NCBI GenBank assembly: GCA_945862505.1
Contig: CAMAYJ010000005.1
Span: 1 to 64,000 of the forward strand
Source: Bifidobacterium breve
GTDB lineage: Bacteria; Actinomycetota; Acidimicrobiia; Acidimicrobiales; Acidimicrobilacustridaceae
Length of the DNA: 64,000 nt
Direction of reading: 5' to 3'
Below the pieces are notes generated by a model that was given only the letters and a program-made list of their open reading frames with translations, ran no database searches and was not told the origin of the DNA. The translations under genes and the position numbers were made by a program. Of the stretch, positions 17,045-29,535 are shown in pieces (positions within the stretch are counted from its first letter, which is position 1; every line of letters starts with the position of its first letter).

Positions 17045-19069
17045 TCAGTTATGAATATCTGACGTGCCAGAGACCGCGCCGTGCTCAACCTTTTGGAGGT
17101 GCTGTCCCTTCGAGGTTTTGGTGAGGTGATACGGAACGAAAGTCACATTCGCGTGCGGGACATCACTAAGAGCCTTGGCAATGCCATCGGCGGTGTGATC
17201 GTGAAGTAAGCGATGCCAACGCGAACGGTATTCACGACGCGGGATCAGGATCGAAACTTCGGTATCTCCATCGGCGGCGAGTTCGTGGACGACCTCGAGC
17301 ACAGTGCGGTTAATTCGTCGGTCGGGACATTCGCGAATGTCGAGCGGGAGTTGTTTGAGTGCAAGGCGGCTCCACTCGGCGGCGAGTTCCGCTGCATGGG
17401 TTTCGTCGACCGCAATGTGAACTGCCCAAAGTCGATCTGGGTGGAGTGTGCGGGCGTATTGGATTGCACGAGCCGATGTGCGGTCGATTCTGTCGATGAG
17501 AACAACTACGGCGTGACGACGAAGAATTGAGGCGGTGGCGGCCAAAATTGCGTCACCCTCGAGTTCTGCCTTCTCCGCCTCGTACTGGTGGTTCAGACGA
17601 ACGACAACCCAGCAAAATATGGGGATGATGGCGATAATCACCCACGCGCCGTCAAAGAACTTGGCGGCACAGATGACGATCGTGACCACGCCTGTGGTCA
17701 GCGCGCCTGCTCCATTGATGGCTAGGCCAGTTTTCCAACCGGGTTCGCGGAGGCGAAGGTGGCGACGGGCCATTCCTGTCTGAGACAGCGTGAAACTTGT
17801 GAAGACGCCCACTGCGTAAAGCGGAATGAGTTTTGTGACGTCGGCGCCCAAGATGATGACCAGCGCCGCGGCGGCACCAGAAAGTGCAAGGACGCCGTTG
17901 GAGAAGACCAACCGATGGCCGCGCTTGGTGAGTTGGCGAGGAAGGAATGAATCTTCTGCCTGGAAATGAGCAAGACGGGGGAAATCGGCAAAGCCAGTGT
18001 TTGCGGCCAAGACCAGGATGAGCATTGTGGCGAACTGCGTAAAGACGAACATGGCCTGTCCGAGTCCGCTGCTCCCATAGACAGCGTCAGCAATCTGGGC
18101 GATAACAGTTTTGCCTGTCACCGGGATGGTTTCGAGTTGGGACGCAAGCCACGAAACGCCGAGGAACATGAAGGCGAGCATTGTTCCCATGACCATGAGG
18201 GTTGAACGGGCGTTCTTCCATGTTGGATCGCGGAATGCAGGTACGCCGTTCGAAACGGCCTCGATGCCGGTGAGCGCGGCGCCGCCTGAGGCGAACGCTC
18301 GAAGGATGAGGAACCAACCGATTGCGCCAACACCCTCGGCCTCGTGAATCTGAGTGGGGTCGAGTTGATCAAGCGGGATTGGGTCGAGACCGCCCCCGAT
18401 CGTGGCTTTGTAGATACCGAAGCAGATCATGATGAACATGGCAGCAACGAACGCGTAGGTAGGGACGGCGAATACCTTTCCCGATTCCTTCACGCCCCTG
18501 AGGTTGCCGATGGCGATAATGGCGATAAAAAACAGCGCGATCGGAACACGGTAGGGGTAGAGCTCCGAAAACACGGAGTACAGGGCAGCTGTTCCGGCAG
18601 AAACCGAAACGGCCACGACCAAGATGTAATCGAGCAGAAGCGAAACGCCTGCGACCTGAGCAGGGAGTACCCCGAGGTTGTCCTTCGTAACGATGTATGC
18701 GCCGCCGGCTGAGGGGTAGGCCTTAATGGTTTGGCGATAGCTGAACATCACGATGACAAGAACGACGACGACTGCAATTGTGATCGGCATGACCTTGCCG
18801 AAGGCGAGCATGCCAACGCCGCCGACAACGAGAAGTGTGTGAAGGATCTCTTCTGTTGCATACGCCGTAGAGGAAAGTGCATCCGATGCGAAAACGGCGA
18901 GAGCAGTTGGCTTGCCGAGGCGCTCGTGTTCAAGCTGATCGGTGTGAAGAGGTCGGCCGAGCAGTCGGTTCTTAAACCGGAAACTCCGACTTTCGGGGAT
19001 GGAGGTTCGAGTGGAAGGCGGCAGTGGTGAGGGTCCGGTCGAACTCTGACTCTTTGAGGGTGCAGTCAT
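17045..19069 (-). CDS. APC family permease with C-terminal cytoplasmic domain
   Basis: LALAVFASDALSSTAYATEEIL-type N-terminus, multiple TM segments, ~180 aa soluble C-terminus. Confidence 0.87.
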   Translation of the reverse strand: MTAPSKSQSSTGPSPLPPSTRTSIPESRSFRFKNRLLGRPLHTDQLEHERLGKPTALAVFASDALSSTAYATEEILHTLLVVGGVGMLAFGKVMPITIAVVVVLVIVMFSYRQTIKAYPSAGGAYIVTKDNLGVLPAQVAGVSLLLDYILVVAVSVSAGTAALYSVFSELYPYRVPIALFFIAIIAIGNLRGVKESGKVFAVPTYAFVAAMFIMICFGIYKATIGGGLDPIPLDQLDPTQIHEAEGVGAIGWFLILRAFASGGAALTGIEAVSNGVPAFRDPTWKNARSTLMVMGTMLAFMFLGVSWLASQLETIPVTGKTVIAQIADAVYGSSGLGQAMFVFTQFATMLILVLAANTGFADFPRLAHFQAEDSFLPRQLTKRGHRLVFSNGVLALSGAAAALVIILGADVTKLIPLYAVGVFTSFTLSQTGMARRHLRLREPGWKTGLAINGAGALTTGVVTIVICAAKFFDGAWVIIAIIPIFCWVVVRLNHQYEAEKAELEGDAILAATASILRRHAVVVLIDRIDRTSARAIQYARTLHPDRLWAVHIAVDETHAAELAAEWSRLALKQLPLDIRECPDRRINRTVLEVVHELAADGDTEVSILIPRREYRSRWHRLLHDHTADGIAKALSDVPHANVTFVPYHLTKTSKGQHLQKVEHGAVSGTSDIHN

Positions 19070-19254
19070 ACTCCGGCTAGTTGACACCCATCGGACCCCT
19101 CGGCGCAATCACCGATGTCCAGATTCTCATTGCGGAAACCTGAACGGTGTGTCCGGCGTCTCCCTAGGCGGAGAGTTCCGCACTCGATGGGTAGTCTCGT
19201 GCCCTCACCCCCGGCTCACTACGTGCCGGGCATACGCGCGTGTCCTGAGGTCCC

Positions 19255-22200
19255 ATGGCTCTGTCTGATCTGATCCCGATGCTGGCCGATGAGCCTGCGA
19301 TCATTTCGGTTCTTGGCCGCCGAGAGGGCTCAATCGTCATTCCTGAGCCCGCTCGTGCTCTCACGATTGCGTCGCTGGTGGATCGGGCCGATCGCCGGCC
19401 TGTGGTGGTTGCCGTGCCCACGACCGCAGAAGCCGAGCGTTTGGTACATGACCTCGCGGCCTTTCTCGGAACTGAGGAGGTCGAACTCTTCCCGGCTTGG
19501 GAGACATTGCCGTTCGAACGGGTGAGCCCAGCAATTGACACCATGGGTCGACGATCGCGGGTCTTGTGGCGTCTCCACGAGCCCGAGCGAGCCCCGGCGG
19601 TCATTGTTGCTCCCGTCCGGGCTCTTGTTCAGCGCCTAGGTCCTCATGTCGGCGAGATTGAACCCATCATCATCGGTGTGGGCGATGTCGCCGATCCCGC
19701 AGCGCTGATCGAACAACTCGTGCGATTCGGATATCGCCGAGAGGTGCAGGTTGAGCACCGCGGTGAAGTCGCAGTCCGAGGTTCGATTGTCGACATTTAT
19801 CCCAGCACCGCCGATGTTCCGGTGCGAATCGACCTTTGGGGAGACGAAGTCGATCGCCTCACTGAATTTTCTATTGCCGATCAACGGGCAACGGTATCGG
19901 TCGCTGAAGTGACGATTTTTCCGTGTCGAGAATTGCTGCCGACTGATGAAGTTCGTGAACGTGCGGCGGCGCTCGTGGGTACTCAGCCGTGGGGTCGTGA
20001 GCAATGGGAACGGTTATCGGAAGGCCAGATTTTTGATGGCATGGAGAGTTGGCTTCCATGGCTCGTTGACGACAACGCCGACGACCCAGACGTGCTTTTT
20101 GATCTGCTCCGAGATGATGCTCAGATCTTGTTGATCGAACCGCGTCGAATGCGCGACCGCGCTGGAGACATCCTCACCGAGGAACAAGATCTTGAAGCGT
20201 CGCTTTCGCGCACATGGGGTGCAGAAGGATCGTTTCCTCAATTGCATGTTCCGTTCGAGCGATTACTTGGCCGCACGAATGCGCCAATGTGGACGGTCCT
20301 CGACATACCTGATTCTCCGAATACTCCAGTTGTTGGAGCGTCGGGGTGGGATCCAGTAGTTGGCGACGGGACAGTCCTTGTTGATCAGTTGAGCGCGGCG
20401 CTCGCCGACGGCGCAACCGTGGTTGTTGCTGCAGATGGAAGCGGATCGGCAGACAGGCTCATCGCGTTACTCGGCGAACAAGGAGTGCACCTTTCCTTTG
20501 ACGAACGCGGCCGTGAAGACCTTTCATCGCCCGGTGGGCATGTTGTCGTCGCCCCGCTAGAACGAGGCGTTCGATTTCCTCATTTAGGGCTTGCACTCCT
20601 TGCCGAATCTGACATCACCGGTCGTCGCCGTGCGCACCGTCGGGCTCGTCCACGCAAAGCTGCGGCACAAGGCCATTTCGATGACCTCGCACCTGGCGAT
20701 TTTGTCGTGCATTACCAACATGGCGTTGGTCGCTACGGCGGAATGGTGAAACGAGCGATCGGTGGCGTTGAGCGCGACTATTTGCTTCTTGAATACCGAG
20801 GAGACGATCGCCTTTATGTTCCAAGCGATCAAGTTGATGCCGTGCGGCCCTTTACCGGAGGTGACTCGCCAAGTTTGAGTCGGCTCGGGGGCGGCGAATG
20901 GCAAAGGAATAAAGCTCGCGTTCGTGAAGCCGTGACGGGAATCGCGCAAGAACTCGTGGTGCTGTATCAAAAGCGGATTCACGCTCGGGGCCATGCCTTC
21001 GGTCTCGATACGCCATGGCAGCGTGAACTCGAAGAATCTTTTCCCTTCGAACCCACTCCAGATCAAAAGAAGGCGATTGACGAAGTCAAAGCCGACATGG
21101 AAGGGGAGTCCCCAATGGATCGCCTTGTGTGTGGCGATGTCGGATTCGGGAAGACCGAAGTCGCGATCCGCGCGGTCTTTAAGGCTGTGCAAGATGGCAA
21201 ACAGGCAGCAATCCTTGTGCCAACGACGCTTCTGGCCCAGCAACATCTGCAGACCTTTAGTGAACGATTCGCGGGCTATCCCGTACGCGTCGAAATGCTG
21301 AGTCGATTCCTTACGAATGCTCAGGCGAAAAAAGTTATTGCCGGTCTGGAATCAGGCGATGTCGATGTGGTGATCGGAACTCACCGTCTTCTCGGTGGCG
21401 ATCTCACTTTCAAAGACCTTGGACTGCTCGTGGTCGACGAAGAACAACGATTTGGCGTTTCCCACAAAGAAGCGATCAAGGGTCTGAAAGTGGGTGTTGA
21501 TGTGCTCACGCTTTCGGCTACTCCAATTCCGCGAACCCTGGAAATGAGCCTCACCGGTATTCGTGATCTCACATTATTGAATACGCCGCCGAGCGAGCGT
21601 CAACCGATCCTGACTTATGTTGGTGAATACGACGAACGCGCTGTCGCTGAATCAATCCGACGCGAACTGCTTCGCGAAGGCCAGGTCTTCTTCGTTCACA
21701 ATCGTGTTCAGGACATCGATCGTGTCGCAGCGCACCTTTCGGAGCTTGTCCCAGAAGCGCGTATTGCTGTTGCTCACGGACAGATGGATGAAGGCACTCT
21801 CGAAAAAGTTATGTTGGATTTTTGGGAAGGTGCATTCGATGTTCTTGTTTGTACGACCATCATCGAGTCGGGTATCGATATGCCCACGGTGAACACGTTG
21901 GTCGTTGATCGGGCCGATCTCTTGGGACTCGGCCAACTTCACCAGCTACGCGGTCGTGTCGGCCGTTCCGGTAGTCGCGCGTATGCCTATTTGTTCTTCC
22001 CTCCCGATCGTGTGCTTACCGAGCAAGCCTTCGAACGGCTTCGCACAATTGGTGAAGCGACGGAACTCGGGTCGGGTTTTCGAATTGCAATGCGAGATCT
22101 CGAGATTCGCGGTGCCGGCAACTTGCTCGGCACCGGCCAAAGTGGACACATCGCCGCAGTTGGTTACGACCTCTATTGCCAGATGGTCACTGAGGCAGTT

Positions 22201-22692
22201 GCCGAACTCAAGGGTGAATCGATTCCCGAGCCAGTGGAAATCAAACTTGAACTCCCGATCGACGCATCGCTTCCCGCCGATTACGTCGAGAGAGAAGATC
22301 TTCGGCTCGAGGCCTACCGGCGACTTGCCGGAGTCACATCTGGCGATGAAGTTGCCGATATCCGGGCCGAATGGGAAGACCGGTATGGGCCGGTACCAGC
22401 GGACGCCGATGCACTGCTTGCCGTGGCGACATTGCGCGCTGAATGTGTTCGTACTGGGGTGACCGATATAGCGGTCACAAAGGGTCCGGGGTTCGGCGGC
22501 CCGAAGTTCGTGGCTCGGATCTCACCCCTGTCGTTGCGGACATCGGCCACAATCAGGCTCGACCGGCTCTACAAGGGCTCGGTCTACAAGTCTGAATCGC
22601 AACACCTTCAACTTCATCTTGCGTCGGCTGGCTCGATTGTCGAGGACCTCGTCTCGGCGTTCCAGGACCTCGCCCCGCCCGATGAGGCATGA
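19255..22692 (+). CDS. mfd: Transcription-repair coupling factor
   Basis: 1145 aa; [23 protein letters not shown]-type helicase motifs, [51 protein letters not shown]. Confidence 0.98.
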   Translation: MALSDLIPMLADEPAIISVLGRREGSIVIPEPARALTIASLVDRADRRPVVVAVPTTAEAERLVHDLAAFLGTEEVELFPAWETLPFERVSPAIDTMGRRSRVLWRLHEPERAPAVIVAPVRALVQRLGPHVGEIEPIIIGVGDVADPAALIEQLVRFGYRREVQVEHRGEVAVRGSIVDIYPSTADVPVRIDLWGDEVDRLTEFSIADQRATVSVAEVTIFPCRELLPTDEVRERAAALVGTQPWGREQWERLSEGQIFDGMESWLPWLVDDNADDPDVLFDLLRDDAQILLIEPRRMRDRAGDILTEEQDLEASLSRTWGAEGSFPQLHVPFERLLGRTNAPMWTVLDIPDSPNTPVVGASGWDPVVGDGTVLVDQLSAALADGATVVVAADGSGSADRLIALLGEQGVHLSFDERGREDLSSPGGHVVVAPLERGVRFPHLGLALLAESDITGRRRAHRRARPRKAAAQGHFDDLAPGDFVVHYQHGVGRYGGMVKRAIGGVERDYLLLEYRGDDRLYVPSDQVDAVRPFTGGDSPSLSRLGGGEWQRNKARVREAVTGIAQELVVLYQKRIHARGHAFGLDTPWQRELEESFPFEPTPDQKKAIDEVKADMEGESPMDRLVCGDVGFGKTEVAIRAVFKAVQDGKQAAILVPTTLLAQQHLQTFSERFAGYPVRVEMLSRFLTNAQAKKVIAGLESGDVDVVIGTHRLLGGDLTFKDLGLLVVDEEQRFGVSHKEAIKGLKVGVDVLTLSATPIPRTLEMSLTGIRDLTLLNTPPSERQPILTYVGEYDERAVAESIRRELLREGQVFFVHNRVQDIDRVAAHLSELVPEARIAVAHGQMDEGTLEKVMLDFWEGAFDVLVCTTIIESGIDMPTVNTLVVDRADLLGLGQLHQLRGRVGRSGSRAYAYLFFPPDRVLTEQAFERLRTIGEATELGSGFRIAMRDLEIRGAGNLLGTGQSGHIAAVGYDLYCQMVTEAVAELKGESIPEPVEIKLELPIDASLPADYVEREDLRLEAYRRLAGVTSGDEVADIRAEWEDRYGPVPADADALLAVATLRAECVRTGVTDIAVTKGPGFGGPKFVARISPLSLRTSATIRLDRLYKGSVYKSESQHLQLHLASAGSIVEDLVSAFQDLAPPDEA

Positions 22693-23804
22693 CTGTCAAG
22701 CCATCGTCTGGCTCCGTTAGTGTGAGCAACCTTGTGAAGCCGACGCGCAATATCTCCATCGCCGCACTCCTGTTCGCGCTCGTGATCGCCTTGATTGGCT
22801 CGTCATGCTCAGCTGTCAACCCGACGGCGCTGACAGTGAACAAGTGGTCGTTATCTGACAGTGACTTTCAGTCTCAGATCGAAGCCTTCTCGAAGGTCTA
22901 CGAGAGTTCGGGCGGGGGAAGTTCTCTTCGCTCCGCCGATGGCAATTCATGGGCGACTTCCTACACCGCCGCATTTCTGAATGATCAACTCAGTCTCCAA
23001 TTGGCTCAACTCGGGGTCGACGAACGCGGTCTCACTGTGACTGATGCCGATCGTGCTGCCGCGAAGGAACTGTTGGAGGAGAACTTCACGAATGGCAGCG
23101 GAAGTTCGGTGTTCGGCGATCTTCCGGCCTCGTATCAAAACACCCTCATCGAGGGTGTCGCCGCGCAGAACGTTCTCAGCGCTGCTGTCATTGCTGACGC
23201 GCAGACCGACGATGGACTGCGAAAGTTGTATGAGTCAACGAAGGATCAGTATCAGGGCGACCTTGTTTGTTCGAGCCACATCCTCGTTCTTGCTGGCGCC
23301 GGTTCGGGCAACGCTGCTCCTACCGATGCGCAGTACGCGACGGCACTGGCCTCAATCACGGACATCAAGTCGCAACTCAGTGGAACCACGAATTTCGCAG
23401 CGCTTGCTGCAGCGAAGTCTCAGGACACTGGTTCGGCAACGGCAGGCGGAGCACTTCCATGCAGCCCAGTCGGAACATTTGTGACCGAATTCGACAATGC
23501 CACGTGGACTCAGCCGGTTGGTGTGGTTGGTGCGCCGGTGAAAACAAAGTTTGGCTATCACCTGATCTTGGTAACGGCTCGTGGCAAGTTGACATTTGAG
23601 CAACTCAAAGAGTCGATCAAAATAGCCGTGACCGATAATGCCGATGCAATTGTCAACGCTGAACTTGCGCGCATCGCCGCAAACGCGCAGATCTCGGTCA
23701 ACGGACGTTACGGACAGTTCGACACGGCGACGGCGAAGATCGTTGCTCCGTTGGGCGCAACGTCAACAACGACATCGACGATCGCCGGACTTCCACGGCA
23801 GTGA
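22689..23804 (+). CDS. Peptidylprolyl isomerase (PpiC/SurA-type) lipoprotein
   Basis: Signal peptide and lipobox LIGSSC; CSSHILVLAG...DTGSATAGGALPCSPVGTFVTEFDNATW...VKTKFGYHLILV. Confidence 0.86.
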   Translation: MTVKPSSGSVSVSNLVKPTRNISIAALLFALVIALIGSSCSAVNPTALTVNKWSLSDSDFQSQIEAFSKVYESSGGGSSLRSADGNSWATSYTAAFLNDQLSLQLAQLGVDERGLTVTDADRAAAKELLEENFTNGSGSSVFGDLPASYQNTLIEGVAAQNVLSAAVIADAQTDDGLRKLYESTKDQYQGDLVCSSHILVLAGAGSGNAAPTDAQYATALASITDIKSQLSGTTNFAALAAAKSQDTGSATAGGALPCSPVGTFVTEFDNATWTQPVGVVGAPVKTKFGYHLILVTARGKLTFEQLKESIKIAVTDNADAIVNAELARIAANAQISVNGRYGQFDTATAKIVAPLGATSTTTSTIAGLPRQ

Positions 23805-23814
23805 TCTGCCGACC

Positions 23815-25179
23815 ATGACCGCACGGGTCGTCATCATTGGACTTGGCCCTGGCGATGTTGAGTTCCTCACGGTTGGGACTCGACAAGCGATCGAAGAGAT
23901 TGCTGAACAGTTCGTTCGCACCCGTCGCCACCCTGCGGCCTCAATAATGGCGAACGCTCAATCGTTCGACGAGGTCTACGAAACCTCTTCAGATATTGAT
24001 GCGGTGTATCCAGAAATTGTCGAGCGACTGATCTCGGCCGCGAGCCGGACAGGCGAAGTCCTTTATGCCGTTCCGGGCTCGCCGATTGTTGCTGAGCGCA
24101 CCGTTGAACTCCTGCTTGCCGATCCGCGCTGTCAGGTCGAGATCATTCCGGCTCTGTCATTTCTTGATCTCACATGGGCACGCCTCGGCATCGATCCGGT
24201 TTCGGTAGGAGTTCGAATCATCGATGGTCATCGTTTCGCCATCGATGCCGCCGGCGAACGTGGCCCGCTCTTGGTTGCACAATGCGATTCTCCCGACGTG
24301 CTTTCCGACGTAAAACTGGCACTCGACGCGGGAATCGATTCGTGCCTTTCGGCAGACGCGACCATCACGGTGCTGCAGCGCCTCGGTCTTCCCGATGAAG
24401 TTGTTCAAGAGATTCCTTGGACGGACCTTGATCGCGTCACAGCGGACCACCTCACGTCGATCTACATACCCGAGTTGGCGTCGCCTGTTGCCCAGGAACT
24501 GATGCGGTTTAGTGAACTTGTCGCTGTGCTTCGTTCTGAGTGCCCTTGGGATCGTGAACAAACTCATGGTTCACTCCGGCGCCACCTACTCGAAGAGTCC
24601 TACGAAGTGCTTGAAGCCATCGACCATCTCGATGTCGAAGCAGGAACTGGCTATGAACACTTGGAGGAGGAACTTGGCGATCTCTTATTCCAAGTTCTCT
24701 TCCATAGTCAGTTGGCATCAGAGGTGGGCCAATTCACGATCGCTGATGTTGCCCTGAATGTGCACGACAAGTTGCGGTCGCGCCATCCGCACGTCTTTGG
24801 CGATGTCGAAGCCGAAGATGCTGACGCGGTGGTGCGGAACTGGGAACAAATCAAAAAGGTCGAGAAAGGTCGGGAAAGTGTTTTTGATGGCGTTCCTGAT
24901 GCAATCCCAGCGTTGCTTTACGCGCTAAAGATCCAGAAGAAGGCCGGTTCGCTCGCCGATCTCGACCAAAGCGCGTTGCCGGTGGCCCCGTCGCTTCAGG
25001 CGGCTATTGCAGGGTTTGGCGTGACGGCTGATGACCAAACCACCGGGTTATTGCTCTTCGCCATCGTCGACGAGGCCCGACGCGCTGGGATCGATCCCGA
25101 AACGGCCCTGCGCGCGACAGCCGTGAACTACCGCGATGCGGCTCGGAGTGCTGAACTAGACAGACGCGCTGGTCTCTGA
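23815..25179 (+). CDS. mazG: Nucleoside triphosphate pyrophosphohydrolase MazG with N-terminal tetrapyrrole methylase-like domain
   Basis: MTARVVIIGLGPGDVEFLTVGTRQAIEE...ECPWDREQTHGSLRRHLLEESYEVLEAID...LEEELGDLLFQVLFHSQLA. Confidence 0.93.
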   Translation: MTARVVIIGLGPGDVEFLTVGTRQAIEEIAEQFVRTRRHPAASIMANAQSFDEVYETSSDIDAVYPEIVERLISAASRTGEVLYAVPGSPIVAERTVELLLADPRCQVEIIPALSFLDLTWARLGIDPVSVGVRIIDGHRFAIDAAGERGPLLVAQCDSPDVLSDVKLALDAGIDSCLSADATITVLQRLGLPDEVVQEIPWTDLDRVTADHLTSIYIPELASPVAQELMRFSELVAVLRSECPWDREQTHGSLRRHLLEESYEVLEAIDHLDVEAGTGYEHLEEELGDLLFQVLFHSQLASEVGQFTIADVALNVHDKLRSRHPHVFGDVEAEDADAVVRNWEQIKKVEKGRESVFDGVPDAIPALLYALKIQKKAGSLADLDQSALPVAPSLQAAIAGFGVTADDQTTGLLLFAIVDEARRAGIDPETALRATAVNYRDAARSAELDRRAGL

Positions 25180-25233
25180 CCGTCCCCACGGCCCGCGCGC
25201 CGACGTGGAAAACTGCGGCTGATACCGCATTGA

Positions 25234-26535
<1,302 letters not shown>

Positions 26536-26537
26536 TC

Positions 26538-26987
26538 ATGTCTCGCTTGTTCCGACGAACTCGCGCGGATTCTGCCGCGCCGCGAAAGCGTTCCGACGCG
26601 CGCGCGAAAACGTCTGGGCCCAAGCACACGAAAGGGAAGCGATCGCTGATTCTGCGTTCCGGATGGGTCATCACCCCGGTAATTTTGGTGATCGTCACCG
26701 TCGTTGTTGTCGCGTTCTTGGCTCCTACTCGAACGCTTCTTGATCAGCACAGGACAGCCGCCGCGGCCGAGCAGCGCTTGGCCGACCTCGATCAGGCCAA
26801 TGCCGAAGCGCAGGCGCAGGCCGATGCGTTGCAGACCGATGCGGAAATTGAACGGCTGGCTCGGGAGCAATACGGCTATGCCAAAGCCGGTGAAGAGGTG
26901 TATCACCTGCTTCCCGAGGCCAGAGACCCGGTTCGAGTCCCTGATGCGTGGCCCTTCGAGGGTCTCGGATCCTCTCTCGTTCGCTGA
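26538..26987 (+). CDS. Septum formation initiator family protein (DivIC/FtsB-like)
   Basis: Single TM segment then coiled coil AAEQRLADLDQANAEAQAQADALQTDAEIERLAREQYGYAKAGEEVYHLLPE; directly after eno. Confidence 0.87.
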   Translation: MSRLFRRTRADSAAPRKRSDARAKTSGPKHTKGKRSLILRSGWVITPVILVIVTVVVVAFLAPTRTLLDQHRTAAAAEQRLADLDQANAEAQAQADALQTDAEIERLAREQYGYAKAGEEVYHLLPEARDPVRVPDAWPFEGLGSSLVR

Positions 26988-27055
26988 GAGGTTCCGCTCA
27001 AGCGTCAACTAACCTCAGGAGGCCGCACTGGCATCTTTGAGGGGGAGTGGACCAT

Positions 27056-29365
27056 ATGAGCGTGATGGGTACCCGTGTCCAGCGTCGTGAGGATCCGTTG
27101 TTCCTTACTGGCGGAGCTCGCTACACCGCTGATCTGAACGAGCCGCTGCTCGAGGGGGCGCTACATGCCCACTTCGTCCGCTCAACGATCGCTCACGCTC
27201 GTATCACCGAACTCGATGTTTCTGAAGCTCGTCAGGCTCCCGGGATCGTGGCCGTGTTCACGGCTGCCGATATTGCTGCAGCCGGAGATCTCGGACCAGC
27301 GCCGGCAGCCCTGCCTGGAATGGTGCCCGATATTCTCGCTCGCCCCTGGTTAGCCACCGGAGTTGTCCGCTTTGTTGGCGAAGCCATCGCCGTGATAGTC
27401 GCTGAAACCGCAGTTGCTGCCGAAGATGCCGCCGAACTCGTCATTGTCGATTTCGATCCACTCGACGTTGCTGTCGATCCAGTTTTTGCGGCGACCGATC
27501 AAGTGATCCTTCACCCCGAACACGGATCCAACATCGCATTAGAAGTTCCCTTTGGCTACACAGAAGAATTGTTTGATGGTTGTGAGGTTGTCGTCACGCG
27601 CGATCTCGTGAATCAACGTGTCGCAGTCGCGCCGCTCGAACCTCGCGGCCTCGCTGTGGTCTGGCACGAAGGCCGCGTCATTGTTTGGTCGTCAACGCAG
27701 GCTCCCCATTCGGTCAAGGGCAAGATCGCAGGAGTTTACGAACTGGAACCGGAACAGGTACATGTCATCGCTCCTGCCGTCGGTGGTGGGTTCGGCGCCA
27801 AGATCAATCTTCAGACCGATGAGATGTTGCTGCCATGGGTGGCGCGCACGGTCAACCGTCCCGTTCGCTGGGCTGAGTCACGCAGCGAGTCCATGGTCTC
27901 AATGCCGCACGGGCGTGGACAGGTACACAAGATCGAAATTGGCGGCTCCCGAGATGGGACCGTCGAGGCCTACCGGCTCACTGTGCTTCAAGATGTTGGC
28001 GCATACCCGGGTATGGGAACATTTCTTCCGTTTATGACGCGCACGATGGCGCCGGGCACGTACACAATCCCGAAAATCGAATGCAACGTGAAATCGGTGA
28101 TGACGAATACGACTCCGATCGAGGCCTATCGCGGAGCTGGACGTCCCGAAGCAACCGCAGCCATTGAGCGGGCCTTCGATCTGTTCGCTGCGGAAATCGG
28201 AATGGACCCGGTTGAGCTTCGTCGCCGCAACCTGATTGCCGCCGACCAATTCCCATACACAACGCCGACCGGCGCGGTTTATGACTGCGGCGACTATGCC
28301 GCTGCGCTCGACGTTGCGTTGGCCGAGGCTGACTATGAAGGATTACGCGCTGAACAGGCAGCGCGACGCGCTGCTGGCGATCCGATCCAACTCGGGATTG
28401 GCGTCGCCGTATACGTCGAAATCACTGCTGGTCCTGCAGGCAATCAAGGCGAATTCGCCAAGGTGGTCCTAAACAAGAAGGGTGGGCTCACTGTTTACAC
28501 AGGGTCGTCGTCACACGGGCAGGGCCACAACACTGCATGGGCGATGCTGGCTAGTGATCTCACCGGAATCGCAATGGAAAACATTGATGTCGTCGCTGGC
28601 GATACCGATCGTGTCGCTCAAGGCGGCGGAACGATGGGCTCGCGTTCACTGCAGCTTGGTGGTTCAGCAGTTTGGACAGCGACCGGACAAGTTGTCGACA
28701 AGGCACGAGCTGTTGCTGCCGAACTTCTCGAGGCGAATGTCGACGACATTGAACTCGATGTCGATCGCGGTGTTTTCCATGTTGCGGGGACGCCGTCTCT
28801 TTCCAAGACGTGGTCCGAAGTCGGTACTGCCGGAGACATTGTCGGACCGATCGGTGCCGGAGCGACGGGGCTTCCTATCGAGGCGGCTCTGACCTTCACC
28901 GCCGAGAATGCGACATTCCCATTCGGTGCGCATATCGCCGTGGTCGAGGTCGATACCGAAACCGGCAAAACCACGCTTCGTCGTATCGTCACGTGTGACG
29001 ATGCCGGCCGCATCCTCAACCCCTTGATCGTCGAAGGGCAGCGACACGGCGGAATTGCCCAAGGTGTTGGTCAAGCGCTTTTCGAGCACATGATCTACGA
29101 CGAGGACGGCAATCCTCAGACCTCGAACCTTGCCGACTACGCCTTCGGTTCGGCCGCAGAGTTCCCGAGTTTCGATCTCGTGCCGCTGGAAACTCCATCG
29201 CCTGTCAATCCCCTCGGAGCGAAGGGCATCGGCGAATCCGGAGCAATTGGTGGCACCCCTGCAGTGCAAAGCGCTGTCATCGATGCACTTTCACCCTTTG
29301 GAATTACTCATCTCGATATGCCCTACACCGCAGAGCGCGTGTGGCGGGCAGTCACTGGCCTTTGA
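27056..29365 (+). CDS. Xanthine dehydrogenase/aerobic CO dehydrogenase large-subunit family molybdopterin hydroxylase, form II (CoxL-like)
   Basis: GGGFGAKINLQTDE...; active-site motif AYRGAGRPEA (form II) rather than AYxCSFR (form I). Confidence 0.9.
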   Translation: MSVMGTRVQRREDPLFLTGGARYTADLNEPLLEGALHAHFVRSTIAHARITELDVSEARQAPGIVAVFTAADIAAAGDLGPAPAALPGMVPDILARPWLATGVVRFVGEAIAVIVAETAVAAEDAAELVIVDFDPLDVAVDPVFAATDQVILHPEHGSNIALEVPFGYTEELFDGCEVVVTRDLVNQRVAVAPLEPRGLAVVWHEGRVIVWSSTQAPHSVKGKIAGVYELEPEQVHVIAPAVGGGFGAKINLQTDEMLLPWVARTVNRPVRWAESRSESMVSMPHGRGQVHKIEIGGSRDGTVEAYRLTVLQDVGAYPGMGTFLPFMTRTMAPGTYTIPKIECNVKSVMTNTTPIEAYRGAGRPEATAAIERAFDLFAAEIGMDPVELRRRNLIAADQFPYTTPTGAVYDCGDYAAALDVALAEADYEGLRAEQAARRAAGDPIQLGIGVAVYVEITAGPAGNQGEFAKVVLNKKGGLTVYTGSSSHGQGHNTAWAMLASDLTGIAMENIDVVAGDTDRVAQGGGTMGSRSLQLGGSAVWTATGQVVDKARAVAAELLEANVDDIELDVDRGVFHVAGTPSLSKTWSEVGTAGDIVGPIGAGATGLPIEAALTFTAENATFPFGAHIAVVEVDTETGKTTLRRIVTCDDAGRILNPLIVEGQRHGGIAQGVGQALFEHMIYDEDGNPQTSNLADYAFGSAAEFPSFDLVPLETPSPVNPLGAKGIGESGAIGGTPAVQSAVIDALSPFGITHLDMPYTAERVWRAVTGL

Positions 29366-29381
29366 GTCAGACGATGACACG

Positions 29382-29528
29382 ATGACTCAGCCGATCAATC
29401 CGAAACCGCGCCAGGTTCCTGCAACCAAGCAGCGATGGCAGAGTTCTGCGAAGTGGACGCTGGTCGCCTCAGCCGGGGTGACAATCGGAATGTTCTTGGT
29501 GTTTTATGTCTTCTTCTTGAGGGCCTGA
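29382..29528 (+). CDS. 48-aa single-pass membrane protein within the molybdenum hydroxylase cluster
   Basis: MTQPINPKPRQVPATKQRWQSSAKWTLVASAGVTIGMFLVFYVFFLRA; fits tightly between coxL-like and pirin genes. Confidence 0.6.
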   Translation: MTQPINPKPRQVPATKQRWQSSAKWTLVASAGVTIGMFLVFYVFFLRA

Positions 29529-29535
29529 CCGATCG

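Noticed and set aside
20584-21246. 220-aa - strand ORF inside mfd
   Set aside because: Antisense shadow of mfd with no motif support.
26925-26950. tRNA T-loop-like string ggttcgagtccctg
   Set aside because: It lies inside the divIC-like CDS; flanks do not form acceptor or anticodon stems.
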